In this document: one piece after another, positions 1 through 8,981 of the stretch
Position numbering within the stretch: position 1 is the stretch's first letter
Layout of the letters: the number at the start of each line of letters is the position of its first letter
Assembly: GCA_947450325.1 (NCBI GenBank)
Contig: CANFUT010000028.1
Span: 1-50,399 of the forward strand
Source of the DNA: Flavobacteriia bacterium
Lineage (GTDB): Bacteria; Bacteroidota; Bacteroidia; Flavobacteriales_D; Crocinitomicaceae
Length of the DNA: 50,399 nucleotides
Reading direction: 5' to 3'
Made by a program: the position numbers and the translations under genes
Notes under the pieces: generated by a model
Databases searched by the model: none
The model's input: only the letters and a program-made list of their open reading frames with translations
What the model was told of the DNA's origin: nothing

Positions 1-2
1 CA

Positions 3-809
3 TCCATGAGCACTGTTTTGGGACAAAGAAAGCGCGACACTTATAATCCAGGGATTAGAACGAGTGTTGGTGGCAATGAAAGTCCTGAGGTGAATACTGG
101 AAGATTGAAACACGCTGTGGGCGGACAGGTAATTGCTGACCAATATGGCGCTTTCCAGAAAATCAATTTGTCAGGAACGTATGCCATTCACTTGCCAATC
201 ACCAAAAAGTTCAACTTGGCATTTGGAGCGAAAGTAGGGATGACCAACAATACATTCTTGCAAGACAGAGCGGTTACTTTGACCCCAGGTTCTGATGCTA
301 CTTACCAAACTTTTGTTGCCAACCAAAGCAATAAATTCAATTTGGATATCGGTGCAGGATTTTACCTTTATTCTAAAAATGTTTTTGTGGGTGTTTCAGC
401 TGATCAGTTGACAGGCGACATGGTAGAATTTGGATCAGGAACAGCGTTTTTTGACAGACAAATCCACATGATGCTTACCGGTGGAGTGAAAATCCCGATG
501 GGTGAAAACTTGGTGCTTACGCCAGCGGTTTTGGTGAAATTCATGAATCCAGCGCCACTTGCCATCGAAGGAAGTTTACAATTAGAATACAAACAACGTT
601 ATTGGTTTGGGGCATCATACCGCCACCAAGATGCAGTTGTGGGCATGGTGGGAATGAACATCAGTACCAGATTTAAGTTTGGTTATTCATTTGATTTTTC
701 AATCAACCGATACAATACTTACAAATCAGGCGGACATGAACTGGTACTTGGAATTATGATTGGAAGAAATCGTCCTGGAGCAAATCCTCCAGAGGAAAAA
801 ATCAAATAA
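3..809 (+). CDS. PorP/SprF family type IX secretion/gliding outer-membrane protein (5' partial)
   Basis: The frame is open from the left edge, and no signal peptide is visible near the first Met (position 6), so the N-terminus lies outside the window. About 268 residues remain; family members usually have 300 or more. The sequence alternates short amphipathic strands with turns, as in an outer-membrane beta-barrel, and contains the family-like stretches VGGQVIADQYG and FNLAFGAKVGM and the late FGASYRHQDAVVGMVGMN. PorP/SprF proteins are outer-membrane partners of the type IX secretion and gliding machinery in Bacteroidota, and stand-alone paralogues often sit beside cell-surface adhesin or OmpA genes. 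An OmpA/PD40 gene follows 47 bases downstream on the same strand, so the two are probably co-transcribed. Membership of the family is fairly sure; which secreted partner it serves cannot be seen. Confidence 0.8.
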   Translation, partial: SMSTVLGQRKRDTYNPGIRTSVGGNESPEVNTGRLKHAVGGQVIADQYGAFQKINLSGTYAIHLPITKKFNLAFGAKVGMTNNTFLQDRAVTLTPGSDATYQTFVANQSNKFNLDIGAGFYLYSKNVFVGVSADQLTGDMVEFGSGTAFFDRQIHMMLTGGVKIPMGENLVLTPAVLVKFMNPAPLAIEGSLQLEYKQRYWFGASYRHQDAVVGMVGMNISTRFKFGYSFDFSINRYNTYKSGGHELVLGIMIGRNRPGANPPEEKIK

Positions 810-856
810 AGATTACCTTAAAAGCCAAGCAAAAATATTAGCAAAACGCAATCAAA

Positions 857-2362
857 ATGAAACAAGGATATACATTAGTTCTATTTTTTCTAGTCTCAAC
901 CATTTACAGCGCAAATGCCCAGTTTTGGGATTTCAGTCCAGCGAGTAAACTGAGTGAAACCATCAATTCCAATGCAGAGGAAAGTATGCCGATGTTTTCG
1001 AAAGATAGTTCGACTTTGTATTTTGTGAGAACCTTTGATGCCAAAAACGCAGGTGGAGCGATTGACCAAGATATTTGGTACAGCAGCAAAAATGAGAAAG
1101 GCTTTTATGGCAAAAGTGAGAAACTGACAGCGCTCAACAACAAACTCAACAACGCGGTTTGTGGAATGAATGCAGATGGGACTTCATTGTACTTAATCAA
1201 CTGCTATGAAGGCAAACACCCAAAGGAAAGTGGTATTGCGATTTCTCAAAAGAAAGGTGGAAGTTGGGGCAAACCAAAAAGTTTGAAAATCCCAGCATTG
1301 AAAATCAAGGGTGATTTCATCAATTTCTTTGTGAGTCAGGACGAAAATGTGATTATTTTAAGCTACGCCGGAATGGACAGCAAAGGAATGGAAGACTTGT
1401 ATTTGATCAAAAAGCAGGTCGACGGTTCATGGTCTAATCCATTGAATTTAGGCACATCAATCAACAGTTCAGGATTTGAGATTTCCCCATTTTTATCTCT
1501 TGGACTCGACACATTGTACTTTTCTACCAACGGACGAGGAGGCATGGGTGATGCGGACATTTTTTACACCGTACGACAAGACGATTCATGGACGAACTGG
1601 AGCGAACCTGAAAACATGGGCGACAAAATCAACTCATCGAAATTTGATGCTTACTTGATTGCTTCAGGCAACCAATTTTACTGGTCAAGCAACCGTGAGG
1701 GCGACAAAAGTGATATTTATTTCACAACAAGACTTTATCCACCAGCAATCACACTTTCAGTGATGCCACTCATATCAACAGTTCCAAAGAAAGGCCACGC
1801 AATCGATTTGACAGTAAATGGTGGCGGAAAGCGCTTGAAATACAGTTGGAGCAACAACGATACGGTGCAAGACCCACAAAATTTGCAACCTGGCACCTAC
1901 AAAGTGCGCGTATCGGATGAATATGGTCAAGAAGCGTTTGCAGAAGTGAAGATTGATGTGCCAGTTTTTGCCAATGAAGATGAAATGGAGGCAAGTAAAA
2001 ATGACATGCTCAACAAAGCACTCAACAACAATATCATCTATTACGATGAGAACTCATCCTACTTAAATGCAGAAAATAAAGCTGTGTTAGACCAAATAAT
2101 TCCAATCTTAAATTCGAAACCAGAATTGAAAGTTTTCATTCAATCTTATTGTGATAAAAATGGAACCAATCACTACAATTACTGGCTATCGGAAAGACGC
2201 ATGAAGCGAGTTATTGCTTACTTGGAGAAAAATGGTGTTGACAAAGGCCGTTTATCAGGCGACTACAAAGGAGAATCATCTCCGTTAATCAACTGTAATA
2301 ATTGCAATGACGAGCAATTGAGATTGAATCGTAGGACGATTATTAAGTTTAAAACGAATTAA
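857..2362 (+). CDS. OmpA family protein with PD40 beta-propeller repeats
   Basis: 501 residues. A signal peptide (about residues 1-21, ending SANAQ) is followed by a region with PD40/WD40-like blades (about 40-290), seen in repeats such as DTLYFSTNGRGGMGDADIF and GNQFYWSSNREGDKSDIYF. Next comes a short SPKK-to-VDVP beta-sandwich-like segment (about 300-370). A C-terminal OmpA domain (about 390-500) ends with the NRRTIIKF signature of peptidoglycan-binding OmpA_C. The order propeller, sandwich, OmpA resembles PorE-like envelope anchors but lacks the N-terminal TPR of PorE. It lies 47 bases behind a PorP/SprF gene, a pairing common in gliding and T9SS loci. It is probably a periplasmic or outer-membrane protein tethering a surface complex to the cell wall. 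The specific partner is inference. Confidence 0.82.
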   Translation: MKQGYTLVLFFLVSTIYSANAQFWDFSPASKLSETINSNAEESMPMFSKDSSTLYFVRTFDAKNAGGAIDQDIWYSSKNEKGFYGKSEKLTALNNKLNNAVCGMNADGTSLYLINCYEGKHPKESGIAISQKKGGSWGKPKSLKIPALKIKGDFINFFVSQDENVIILSYAGMDSKGMEDLYLIKKQVDGSWSNPLNLGTSINSSGFEISPFLSLGLDTLYFSTNGRGGMGDADIFYTVRQDDSWTNWSEPENMGDKINSSKFDAYLIASGNQFYWSSNREGDKSDIYFTTRLYPPAITLSVMPLISTVPKKGHAIDLTVNGGGKRLKYSWSNNDTVQDPQNLQPGTYKVRVSDEYGQEAFAEVKIDVPVFANEDEMEASKNDMLNKALNNNIIYYDENSSYLNAENKAVLDQIIPILNSKPELKVFIQSYCDKNGTNHYNYWLSERRMKRVIAYLEKNGVDKGRLSGDYKGESSPLINCNNCNDEQLRLNRRTIIKFKTN

Positions 2363-2396
2363 GAAAAATTGTGTGAATATTTTTTTTTCAAATTGC

Positions 2397-2416
2397 TAAA
2401 TTGAAAAATCAATTTA
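2397..2416 (+). terminator. Weak stem-loop after the OmpA gene
   Basis: TAAATTG (2397-2403) pairs with CAATTTA (2410-2416) around a 6-base loop, 35 bases after the OmpA stop codon. The stem is AT-only and the following T-run is broken, so termination activity is doubtful. Confidence 0.25.
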
Positions 2417-2482
2417 TATTTCATTATTTTTACGTCAGAAAACAAATCAATCCAATTCAGGATAAAAAACCAAATCGAAAAA

Positions 2483-4612
2483 ATGAAAAGAATTAAAATT
2501 TTTGTTTTGCTTGGAGTGCTCTCAATGAGTGTTTTAGCAAAAGCAGACGAAGGAATGTGGCTTCCTTTCATGTTAGGAAGAAACTATGAAGACATGAAAA
2601 AACATGGCTTGAAATTAACTCCAGAACAACTTTACTCAATCAACAAATCATCGTTGAAAGATGCTGTTATTTCTTTTGGAGGATTTTGCACAGGAGAAAT
2701 TATTTCTAAAAAAGGAATGGTATTAACTAATCACCACTGTGGTTATGATGCTATTGCAGATGCTTCTACTCCAGAAAAAAACTATTTAGACAATGGATTT
2801 TGGGCTAAAAGTTTGTCTGAAGAAATTCCAGTTCCAGGTTTGACAGCTACTTTCATTATTCGTATGGAAGATGTTACAAAAACAATTGCGAAAGAGTTAA
2901 CAGAATCCATGACTCCAGAGCAAAGAGCTGCAAAGATTGCTGAACTTTCTAAAATTTTGGAAAAACAAGCAGTTGAAGGAACTCATTATGAAGCTTTTGT
3001 AAGAGACTTTTTTGATGGAAATGAATTTTATCTTTTTGTAAAAGAAACTTTCAAAGATGTTCGTCTAGTAGGAACACCTCCTCAATCTGCAGGAAAATAT
3101 GGTGGTGATACAGACAATTGGATGTGGCCAAGACATACAGCAGATTTTTCTATGTTTAGAATTTATGCAGGTGCTGACAATAAACCTTCTAATTACAGCG
3201 CATCTAACGTACCATTGACACCAAGACACAGCTTACCAATTTCTATTAAAGGTGTAAAGAAAGATGATTATGCGATGGTAATGGGATTCCCAGGTCGTAC
3301 AAATCGTTTTCTAACTTCTTACGGAGTTGAACAAGCAATTTCTATTGAGCAACCTAAAATTGTAGATGTTCGTGCTAAGAAATTAGAAATCATGAAAAAA
3401 TACATGGACAAAGATGTTGCGGTAAGACTAAAATATTCTTCTAAATATGCACAAGTAGCGAATTATTGGAAATATTTTATCGGTCAATCTACTCAATTGA
3501 AAAACAACAATGTTGCAGACAAAAAGAGAAAAATTGAAGCAGAATTTTTGAAATATAGTGAAGGAAAAACACAATTCAATGATGTCTTGAAAGACATTGA
3601 AGCTTCTTTTAAAGCATTAAATAGTATTATTTACTTAAGAGTTTACCAAAGTGAATTTATTCGTCAAGTAGACATTAATTCAATGGTTTACACTTTAAAA
3701 GCTGCTGCAGACCAAGAAGCTAAAGGAAACGCAGAAAGAGCAAAGCAATTGAGAGACGCTGCTTTTGAACAAGGAACAGTTTTCTTTGCGGATAGAAATA
3801 TGCAAATTGAATTGGAAACGCTTTCTGAAGTATTAAAGATGTACTTGAAAGATATTCCGATGAATCAAAGAGTTGGAATAGCAAAAATGTTAAATGAACA
3901 AAGTGTTGAAGCTTTTATAAACAGAGTGAAGGCAAATTCAATTTTCAGTTCTAAAGCAAGATTTGAAGCATTTGTAGCAAACTACAATGAGAAAGAATTG
4001 AAAACAGATCCATTGTACATTTTGATTAAAGATTTAGATGACGCTTATGTGAAAGCATCTACTGAAGCGACAATTAAATCTGCGAATGAAAAATTACAAC
4101 GTGCAAATAGATTGTTCGTTCAAGGTGTGAGAGATATGCAACCAGCTAAAAAATTCTATCCAAATGCAAATTCAACAATGCGTTTGACTTATGGAAATGT
4201 ATTGCCTTACACTACAAATGAAGGTAAAGCATACAATTTTACTTCAAATATGGATGAGTTGATAGCGAAAGAAGACCCAACAAATCCTGAGTTTGTTGTT
4301 GATGCAAGAATCAAAGAACTTTGGAGCAAAAAAGATTACGGTCGTTATGCAGATGAAAAAGGACAATTGGTTGTAAACTTTTTATCAAACAATGATATCA
4401 CCGGAGGAAATTCAGGTTCTCCTGTAATCAACGGGAAAGGTGAATTGATTGGTACTGCTTTTGATGGTAACTGGGAAGCAATGTCAGGTGATATTTATTT
4501 TGAACCAAATATTCAACGTACAATTTCCTTGGACGTTAGATACACATTATGGTTGATTGACAAATGTTACGGTGCTACCAATTTGATCAATGAAATGGAT
4601 ATTGTAAAATAA
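2483..4612 (+). CDS. S46 family dipeptidyl-peptidase, DPP7-like
   Basis: 709 residues with a signal peptide (about 1-21, cut after AKA). The S46 fold is a chymotrypsin-like double barrel with an inserted helical domain. The catalytic triad can be read: His85 in TNHHCGY, Asp221 in RHTADFSMFRIY and Ser644 in GGNSGSP. S46 enzymes release dipeptides from peptide N-termini in the periplasm and feed amino-acid fermenters or proteolytic Bacteroidota. The residue 18 positions after the catalytic Ser separates DPP7 (Gly, hydrophobic P1) from DPP11 (Arg, acidic P1) in Porphyromonas. Here it is Gly662 (FDGNWE), pointing to DPP7-like specificity. Length matches the family (about 700-720). The gene appears monocistronic and ends in a strong terminator. 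Family assignment is firm; substrate preference is inferred. Confidence 0.95.
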   Translation: MKRIKIFVLLGVLSMSVLAKADEGMWLPFMLGRNYEDMKKHGLKLTPEQLYSINKSSLKDAVISFGGFCTGEIISKKGMVLTNHHCGYDAIADASTPEKNYLDNGFWAKSLSEEIPVPGLTATFIIRMEDVTKTIAKELTESMTPEQRAAKIAELSKILEKQAVEGTHYEAFVRDFFDGNEFYLFVKETFKDVRLVGTPPQSAGKYGGDTDNWMWPRHTADFSMFRIYAGADNKPSNYSASNVPLTPRHSLPISIKGVKKDDYAMVMGFPGRTNRFLTSYGVEQAISIEQPKIVDVRAKKLEIMKKYMDKDVAVRLKYSSKYAQVANYWKYFIGQSTQLKNNNVADKKRKIEAEFLKYSEGKTQFNDVLKDIEASFKALNSIIYLRVYQSEFIRQVDINSMVYTLKAAADQEAKGNAERAKQLRDAAFEQGTVFFADRNMQIELETLSEVLKMYLKDIPMNQRVGIAKMLNEQSVEAFINRVKANSIFSSKARFEAFVANYNEKELKTDPLYILIKDLDDAYVKASTEATIKSANEKLQRANRLFVQGVRDMQPAKKFYPNANSTMRLTYGNVLPYTTNEGKAYNFTSNMDELIAKEDPTNPEFVVDARIKELWSKKDYGRYADEKGQLVVNFLSNNDITGGNSGSPVINGKGELIGTAFDGNWEAMSGDIYFEPNIQRTISLDVRYTLWLIDKCYGATNLINEMDIVK

Positions 4613-4633
4613 ACTTTTCACTAAAAAATATCG

Positions 4634-4667
4634 AGCTGCTTGGAATTCGTTTCAAGCAGCTTTTTTT
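4634..4667 (+). terminator. Rho-independent terminator of the S46 peptidase gene
   Basis: AGCTGCTTGGAA (4634-4645) pairs with TTTCAAGCAGCT (4650-4661), with one G-T pair, around a TTCG tetraloop. Seven T residues follow. It starts 21 bases after the stop codon. Confidence 0.9.
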
Positions 4668-4760
4668 ATGTCTTTTCAAATAGTTTGTTCAAATTTTCAT
4701 AATGTGAATAAATTGTGAAAAGAATAAATATACATTTCAACTTAGACCAAAAAAAAGCAT

Positions 4761-4768
4761 TAATTTTG
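4761..4768 (+). promoter_or_regulatory. -7 promoter element TAATTTTG (Fur-STAS-purA run)
   Basis: An exact match to the Bacteroidota -7 consensus TAnnTTTG. It predicts transcription start near 4772 and a leader of about 13 bases before the ATG at 4785. No good -33 TTTG is seen at the expected spacing. Confidence 0.55.
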
Positions 4769-4784
4769 TATTTTCCCATTAGGA

Positions 4785-5240
4785 ATGTTGACAGAAGAAT
4801 TACAATCAACGGTAAAGAATATTTTTTCGGCTTATCTCGAAAAAAATGGTCACAGGAAGACACCTGAACGCTTCGCCATACTCGCAGAAATTTATAATTA
4901 CGAAGGTCACTTTGATATCGAATCATTGTATATCAAAATGAAAAACCAAAATTATCGTGTTTCGCGTGCTACTTTGTACAATACCATTGAATTATTGTTG
5001 GCTTGTAACTTGGTCAGAAAACATCAGTTTGGCAAAAATATCGCGCAATTCGAGAAATCTCACGGTTCAAAACAACATGATCATGTAATTATCACTGATA
5101 CTGGAGAAGTAATAGAATTTTGTGATCCCAGAATTCAGCAAATAAAAGCGACTATTGAAGAAGTTTTTGGCGTTAAAATTCAACATCATTCACTTTATTT
5201 CTATGGTGTTAAAGGAAACTCTAAAGAAGATTTTGAATAG
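4785..5240 (+). CDS. Fur family transcriptional regulator lacking the structural CxxC zinc site
   Basis: 151 residues. The N-terminal winged helix (about 1-85) includes the recognition-helix region [15 protein letters not shown]. The C-terminal dimerisation and metal domain begins at [17 protein letters not shown] (96-112). The regulatory metal ligands His98, Asp99, His100 and Glu111 are kept. The usual CxxC after HxHxIC is replaced by Ile103...Thr106, and only Cys74 and Cys113 remain, so the classic structural Zn(Cys)4 site is absent. Fur-family proteins repress or activate genes with Fe, Zn, Mn or peroxide as signal; which one cannot be told here. The TAG stop overlaps the GTG start of the STAS gene by one base, so translation is probably coupled. 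The position directly upstream of purA may mean regulation of purine synthesis or simple co-transcription. Confidence 0.88.
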   Translation: MLTEELQSTVKNIFSAYLEKNGHRKTPERFAILAEIYNYEGHFDIESLYIKMKNQNYRVSRATLYNTIELLLACNLVRKHQFGKNIAQFEKSHGSKQHDHVIITDTGEVIEFCDPRIQQIKATIEEVFGVKIQHHSLYFYGVKGNSKEDFE

Positions 5241-5590
5241 TGAGTTTTGATTACAACATAATAAATCAACCAAATGTGGTTGTCTTTGGTATTTCGGGAA
5301 GAATTGGTCAAGTAGATGCAGTAGAACAAGTAATTCTTGATTTAACAAAAGCAATAGAATCAAAAAATAATTTTATCATTTTTGATGTTTCAAACTTAGA
5401 ATACATCAATAGTTCAGGGCTAAATTTTTTCATAAGAGCACTTACAAGAACGAGAAATGCAGGAAAAGAATTGATTTTGTGTGGAATGAATGGGGTTGTC
5501 GAAAAATTATTTTTAATTTCTAAACTAAACGAAATATTCACCATTTATCCATCTTTAGAAGAAGGATTAAAAAAAGTAAATGCAAATTAA
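5240..5590 (+). CDS. STAS domain protein, anti-sigma factor antagonist-like
   Basis: 116 residues forming a single STAS domain. It starts at GTG (5240), which overlaps the stop of the Fur gene. The hallmark is YINSSGLNFF, where Ser58 aligns with the phosphorylated Ser of SpoIIAA/RsbV-type anti-anti-sigma factors; the preceding Asp of the DSSG motif is Asn57 here. Such proteins switch partners with a HPK/RsbW kinase, but no kinase or cognate sigma factor lies next to it. In Bacteroidota, isolated STAS proteins also act with SpoIIE-type phosphatases. The purA ATG follows after three bases, so it is part of the Fur-STAS-purA transcript. Function is inferred from the domain only. Confidence 0.85.
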   Translation: MSFDYNIINQPNVVVFGISGRIGQVDAVEQVILDLTKAIESKNNFIIFDVSNLEYINSSGLNFFIRALTRTRNAGKELILCGMNGVVEKLFLISKLNEIFTIYPSLEEGLKKVNAN

Positions 5591-5593
5591 GCA

Positions 5594-6868
5594 ATGAGTG
5601 TAGATGTATTATTAGGCCTTCAATGGGGCGACGAAGGAAAAGGAAAAATTGTGGATGTTTTAACTCCTAAGTACGACATTATTGCTAGGTTTCAAGGTGG
5701 ACCAAATGCAGGACACACACTTGAATTTGAAGGAATAAAACACGTTTTACATACCATTCCATCAGGGATTTTCAGAAAAGAGGTTAAAAATCTAATTGGA
5801 AATGGTGTGGTGATTGATCCAGTAGTTTTTCAAAAAGAAATTGAAAAATTGGCGCCTTTTAATTTGAATTTAAAAGAAGCTTTATTGATTTCTAAAAAAG
5901 CGCACATCATTATTCCAACGCACAAATTATTGGATGCCGCCTCTGAAATTTCAAAAGGAAAAAATAAAATTGGTTCTACTTTGAAAGGTATAGGACCAAC
6001 TTATATGGATAAAACTGGTAGAAATGGTTTGAGAGTTGGAGATATTTTTTCTCCAAATTTCAAAGAAAAATATGACGCTTTAATTGAAAAGCACAAAGGC
6101 ATGCTAAAGCATTACGAAGGTTTTGAATTCAATATTGCAGAGCTTGAGCCAGCGTTTTTTGAAGGGGTAGAATTGTTGCGTTCGTTAACTTGCGTTGACA
6201 GCGAACAATATATCAATGATGCAATGAAATCTGGAAAGAAAATTTTGGCTGAAGGTGCTCAAGGTACCATGTTAGACATTGATTTTGGAACTTATCCATT
6301 TGTTACTTCTTCAAATACGGTTACTGCAGGAACTTGTACAGGATTAGGAATTGCGCCAACAAAAATTGGAGATGTAATCGGAATTTTCAAAGCGTACTGT
6401 ACTCGCGTAGGAAGTGGTCCATTTCCAACTGAATTACTAGATGAAGATGGGGAACACATTCGTCAAGAAGGAAGAGAGTTTGGATCAACAACTGGTCGTC
6501 CTAGAAGATGTGGTTGGGTTGATTTGCCAGCTATGAAATATGCGATTATGATCAACGGAGTTTCTGAACTTTCAATGATGAAGGCTGATGTTTTGAGTAG
6601 TTTCGATAAAATCAAAGTTTGTACGCATTATAAAATAAATGGCGAGGTTATTGATTATCTTCCATTTGATATCAATGATGTTGAAATCGAACCAATTTAT
6701 GAAGAACTTCAAGGTTGGAACTGTGATTTGACAAAATTGCAAACTTTTGAAGAGTCTCCGCAAGCATTGAAAGATTATGTAACGTATCTTGAAAACGCAC
6801 TGGAAGTTCCAATTACGGTGGTTTCAGTTGGTCCTGATCGAACACAAACATTGCAAAATAAAAAGTAA
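5594..6868 (+). CDS. purA: Adenylosuccinate synthase
   Basis: 424 residues, the usual length. It catalyses GTP-dependent joining of IMP and aspartate to adenylosuccinate, the first committed step to AMP, in the cytoplasm. The N-terminal GLQWGDEGKGK loop (8-18) holds the catalytic Asp13, and NAGHT holds His41. TLKGIGPTYMDKTGRNGLR is the IMP-binding stretch, GAQGTMLDIDFGTYPFVTSSN is conserved, and STTGRPRRCGW binds aspartate. The gene is 3 bases downstream of the STAS gene and is followed after 2 bases by the OstA-like gene, so all four are likely one operon. No purine riboswitch or operator is recognisable upstream. Confidence 0.98.
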   Translation: MSVDVLLGLQWGDEGKGKIVDVLTPKYDIIARFQGGPNAGHTLEFEGIKHVLHTIPSGIFRKEVKNLIGNGVVIDPVVFQKEIEKLAPFNLNLKEALLISKKAHIIIPTHKLLDAASEISKGKNKIGSTLKGIGPTYMDKTGRNGLRVGDIFSPNFKEKYDALIEKHKGMLKHYEGFEFNIAELEPAFFEGVELLRSLTCVDSEQYINDAMKSGKKILAEGAQGTMLDIDFGTYPFVTSSNTVTAGTCTGLGIAPTKIGDVIGIFKAYCTRVGSGPFPTELLDEDGEHIRQEGREFGSTTGRPRRCGWVDLPAMKYAIMINGVSELSMMKADVLSSFDKIKVCTHYKINGEVIDYLPFDINDVEIEPIYEELQGWNCDLTKLQTFEESPQALKDYVTYLENALEVPITVVSVGPDRTQTLQNKK

Positions 6869-6870
6869 AA

Positions 6871-8484
6871 TTGAAATACATTTTTAAAATATCTAAAATT
6901 GCGCTTGTCACAGGCGCAATTTTTTTGTTCTCTGCCAATTCGTGGAGTCAAAATGATATTTTAGAATTATTGCCTGGAGCATATAAACTTTCATTCAATG
7001 AAAAAACTGGGGCTCAAAAACTAACAGGTGGAGGAGTCAATTTTACCTATCAGGGAAACGTAATGTATTGCGATTCCGCTTATTTTTATGATAAAACCAA
7101 CGAAGTAAAAGCTTACGGAAAAGTACATATCAATAGCAACGACACGCTTAATTTATTTTGTGATTCCATGTATTACAGTGGAAAAACGAAAAAAGCAAAA
7201 CTTTGGGGAAATGTCAGAATGCGAGATCGAGAATACAAATTATTGACCGATACACTTGAATATGATGCTAAATTGAAACAAGCCGTTTATCGAAATGGTG
7301 GCAGAATCGAAAGTATTTTGAATAAAGAAATCTTGACGAGTAAATTCGGTTATTTTTATCCAAATACCAAAAATCTATTTTTCAGCGGAAAAGTAAATTA
7401 TCGCAATGATAGTTTAACCATGAAAACGGATACTTTAAGATACAAATATTTAGTAAAAAAGGTATATTTCTTTGGTCCAACAGATATTAAGTCGAAAACC
7501 TATTCTATTCATTGTGAAAAAGGTTGGTTTCAGACAGAAACGGAAGAGGGAATTTTGCAGAAAAACGCTAATATCATCAAGGGAAGCAAGTTTATTTCTG
7601 GTGACAGTTTATATGTAAATCCACAAAAAGGAATTTCGCAAGGAAAAGGGAATATATTTTACAGCGATACTGCCAGTAAAATATCGTTCAATGGAGAGAA
7701 AGCCTATTTCTCAGATTTAAAGAAATTTGGTTTTTTGACTGGAAAAGCGATTGCGCAATATCAATTGAAAAAAGACACATTGTTCATACACGCTGATACT
7801 TTATTCAGTTATCAGGATAGTTTGAATGAATTAGAAAAAGTGTTAGGTCATCACGATGTGCGAATTTTTAGCAGAGATTTTCAAGGAAAATGCGACAGTA
7901 TCAGTTTTCATCAAAAAAATGGTAAACTTGAAATGTTTGATAAGCCGATGGTTTGGAGCAAAAATGCCGAGTTGAAAGGTCAGTTTATGGAAGTTTTTTT
8001 AAAAGATACAATCATTGAAAGGGTTGAAATTACAGACAAATCTTCAGCAGTAATGCAACTCGATTCTGGTAAATTGTATAATCAAGTAGCAGGGAAAAAG
8101 ATGATTGCCTATTTTATTGAAAATGAATTGAAAAAACTCGATGTGAAAGGAAATGCACAAACAGTATATTTTCCAGAAGAAACAAAAGAGAATGATACTT
8201 TGATTGAAATTCAACGAAAAGGCATGACCAGGCTCTATGCCAGTGATTTGAAAATAATATTGGATAGTGGAGAAGTGGAAAGTGTTACTTATGTTGGTCA
8301 ACCCGATGGTGTCATGTATCCAATGGATCAAATTAACAAAGATGAACAATTCATTCAATATTTTTCTTGGAATCCAAAATATCGTCCATTAAATGTTGCT
8401 GATTTATTGAAGGTTATAGATGAAAAGAAAGTAAATCAAGAGAAAAGCGAATTGGAAAAAGCACCGCTGAAATCTACTAAATAA
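6871..8484 (+). CDS. OstA/LptA-like LPS-transport family protein
   Basis: 537 residues starting at TTG (6871). An in-frame stop lies 4 codons upstream and no ATG precedes the signal peptide (about 1-26, ending NSWSQ). The body consists of repeated short beta segments of the type GNVxYCDSAYFYDKTNEVKAYGKVHI and DSLYYSGKTKKAKLWGNVRM. This is the OstA-type jelly-roll pattern of LptA/LptD N-terminal domains, duplicated several times through about residue 480. Such proteins form the periplasmic bridge that carries lipopolysaccharide to the outer membrane. Bacteroidota OstA-like proteins are longer than LptA and lack the LptD barrel. The gene trails purA by 2 bases, and its 3' end overlaps the convergent DCC-family gene by 8 bases. 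A direct role in LPS transport is inferred from the domain. Confidence 0.8.
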   Translation: MKYIFKISKIALVTGAIFLFSANSWSQNDILELLPGAYKLSFNEKTGAQKLTGGGVNFTYQGNVMYCDSAYFYDKTNEVKAYGKVHINSNDTLNLFCDSMYYSGKTKKAKLWGNVRMRDREYKLLTDTLEYDAKLKQAVYRNGGRIESILNKEILTSKFGYFYPNTKNLFFSGKVNYRNDSLTMKTDTLRYKYLVKKVYFFGPTDIKSKTYSIHCEKGWFQTETEEGILQKNANIIKGSKFISGDSLYVNPQKGISQGKGNIFYSDTASKISFNGEKAYFSDLKKFGFLTGKAIAQYQLKKDTLFIHADTLFSYQDSLNELEKVLGHHDVRIFSRDFQGKCDSISFHQKNGKLEMFDKPMVWSKNAELKGQFMEVFLKDTIIERVEITDKSSAVMQLDSGKLYNQVAGKKMIAYFIENELKKLDVKGNAQTVYFPEETKENDTLIEIQRKGMTRLYASDLKIILDSGEVESVTYVGQPDGVMYPMDQINKDEQFIQYFSWNPKYRPLNVADLLKVIDEKKVNQEKSELEKAPLKSTK

Positions 8485-8875
8485 TAAACCTTTTCTTATT
8501 CTCAACGCTAGGAATTACACAGAATCCATTGGAAATTTGATGTCTTCGCTTGGCAACAAAATCGTACATTTTATCTCTTAATTTTTTCGGTAAAATATAC
8601 CCAATTTTTAGCAATTGAAATCTATTTTTCAGTTGGTTAAGCAACTGAAGGGCAGCAGTTGATTTTGAAAATAATTCCGAGCCATTCCAGTAGTAAAAAG
8701 TACTTAAATCCGGGTTTGGAAAGTGATTTGCTTTAAAAAAATCTTGTGAATAATTTGATTGCAAAGCAGCAAAGTGGAGTTCTTGATTTTTCTCGTTTTT
8801 TAAAATAAATTGCACCGATCGATTACAAAACCCACAATCACCATCATAGAAAACTATTGGGATCTCCTTTTTCAT
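8477..8875 (-). CDS. DCC family thiol-disulfide oxidoreductase (DUF393)
   Basis: 132 residues. The N-terminus has FYDGDCGFCNRSV (about 9-21), with the DxxCxxC motif that names the DCC family. The rest is a compact thioredoxin-like fold with LHFAALQS and a C-terminal RRHQISNGFC segment. These proteins are predicted redox enzymes of unknown substrate. There is no signal peptide, so it is cytoplasmic. It converges on the OstA-like gene with an 8-base overlap of the 3' ends, so the two messages are partly antisense. Confidence 0.85.
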   Translation of the reverse strand: MKKEIPIVFYDGDCGFCNRSVQFILKNEKNQELHFAALQSNYSQDFFKANHFPNPDLSTFYYWNGSELFSKSTAALQLLNQLKNRFQLLKIGYILPKKLRDKMYDFVAKRRHQISNGFCVIPSVENKKRFII

Positions 8876-8891
8876 TGGAATTAATTTATCT

Positions 8892-8899
8892 CAAATGTA
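8892..8899 (-). promoter_or_regulatory. -7 promoter element TACATTTG (DCC-family gene)
   Basis: Read on the minus strand this is an exact TAnnTTTG match. It predicts a start near 8888 and a leader of about 13 bases. No clear -33 element is seen. Confidence 0.5.
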
Positions 8900-8943
8900 C
8901 GAAATTCACGTCACATTTTTTTAACATTTAGCAATAATGTTGT

Positions 8944-8958
8944 TTAGAATAAGTCTAG
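8944..8958. promoter_or_regulatory. Upstream imperfect inverted repeat TTAGA-N5-TCTAG
   Basis: Half-sites TTAGA (8944-8948) and TCTAG (8954-8958) match, apart from the last base, those of the perfect inverted repeat at 9004-9017. The pair may form two operator sites for one regulator, with a 45-base gap. Which protein binds is unknown. Confidence 0.35.
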
Positions 8959-8981
8959 ATAAAAATACCATAAAAAAGGTA

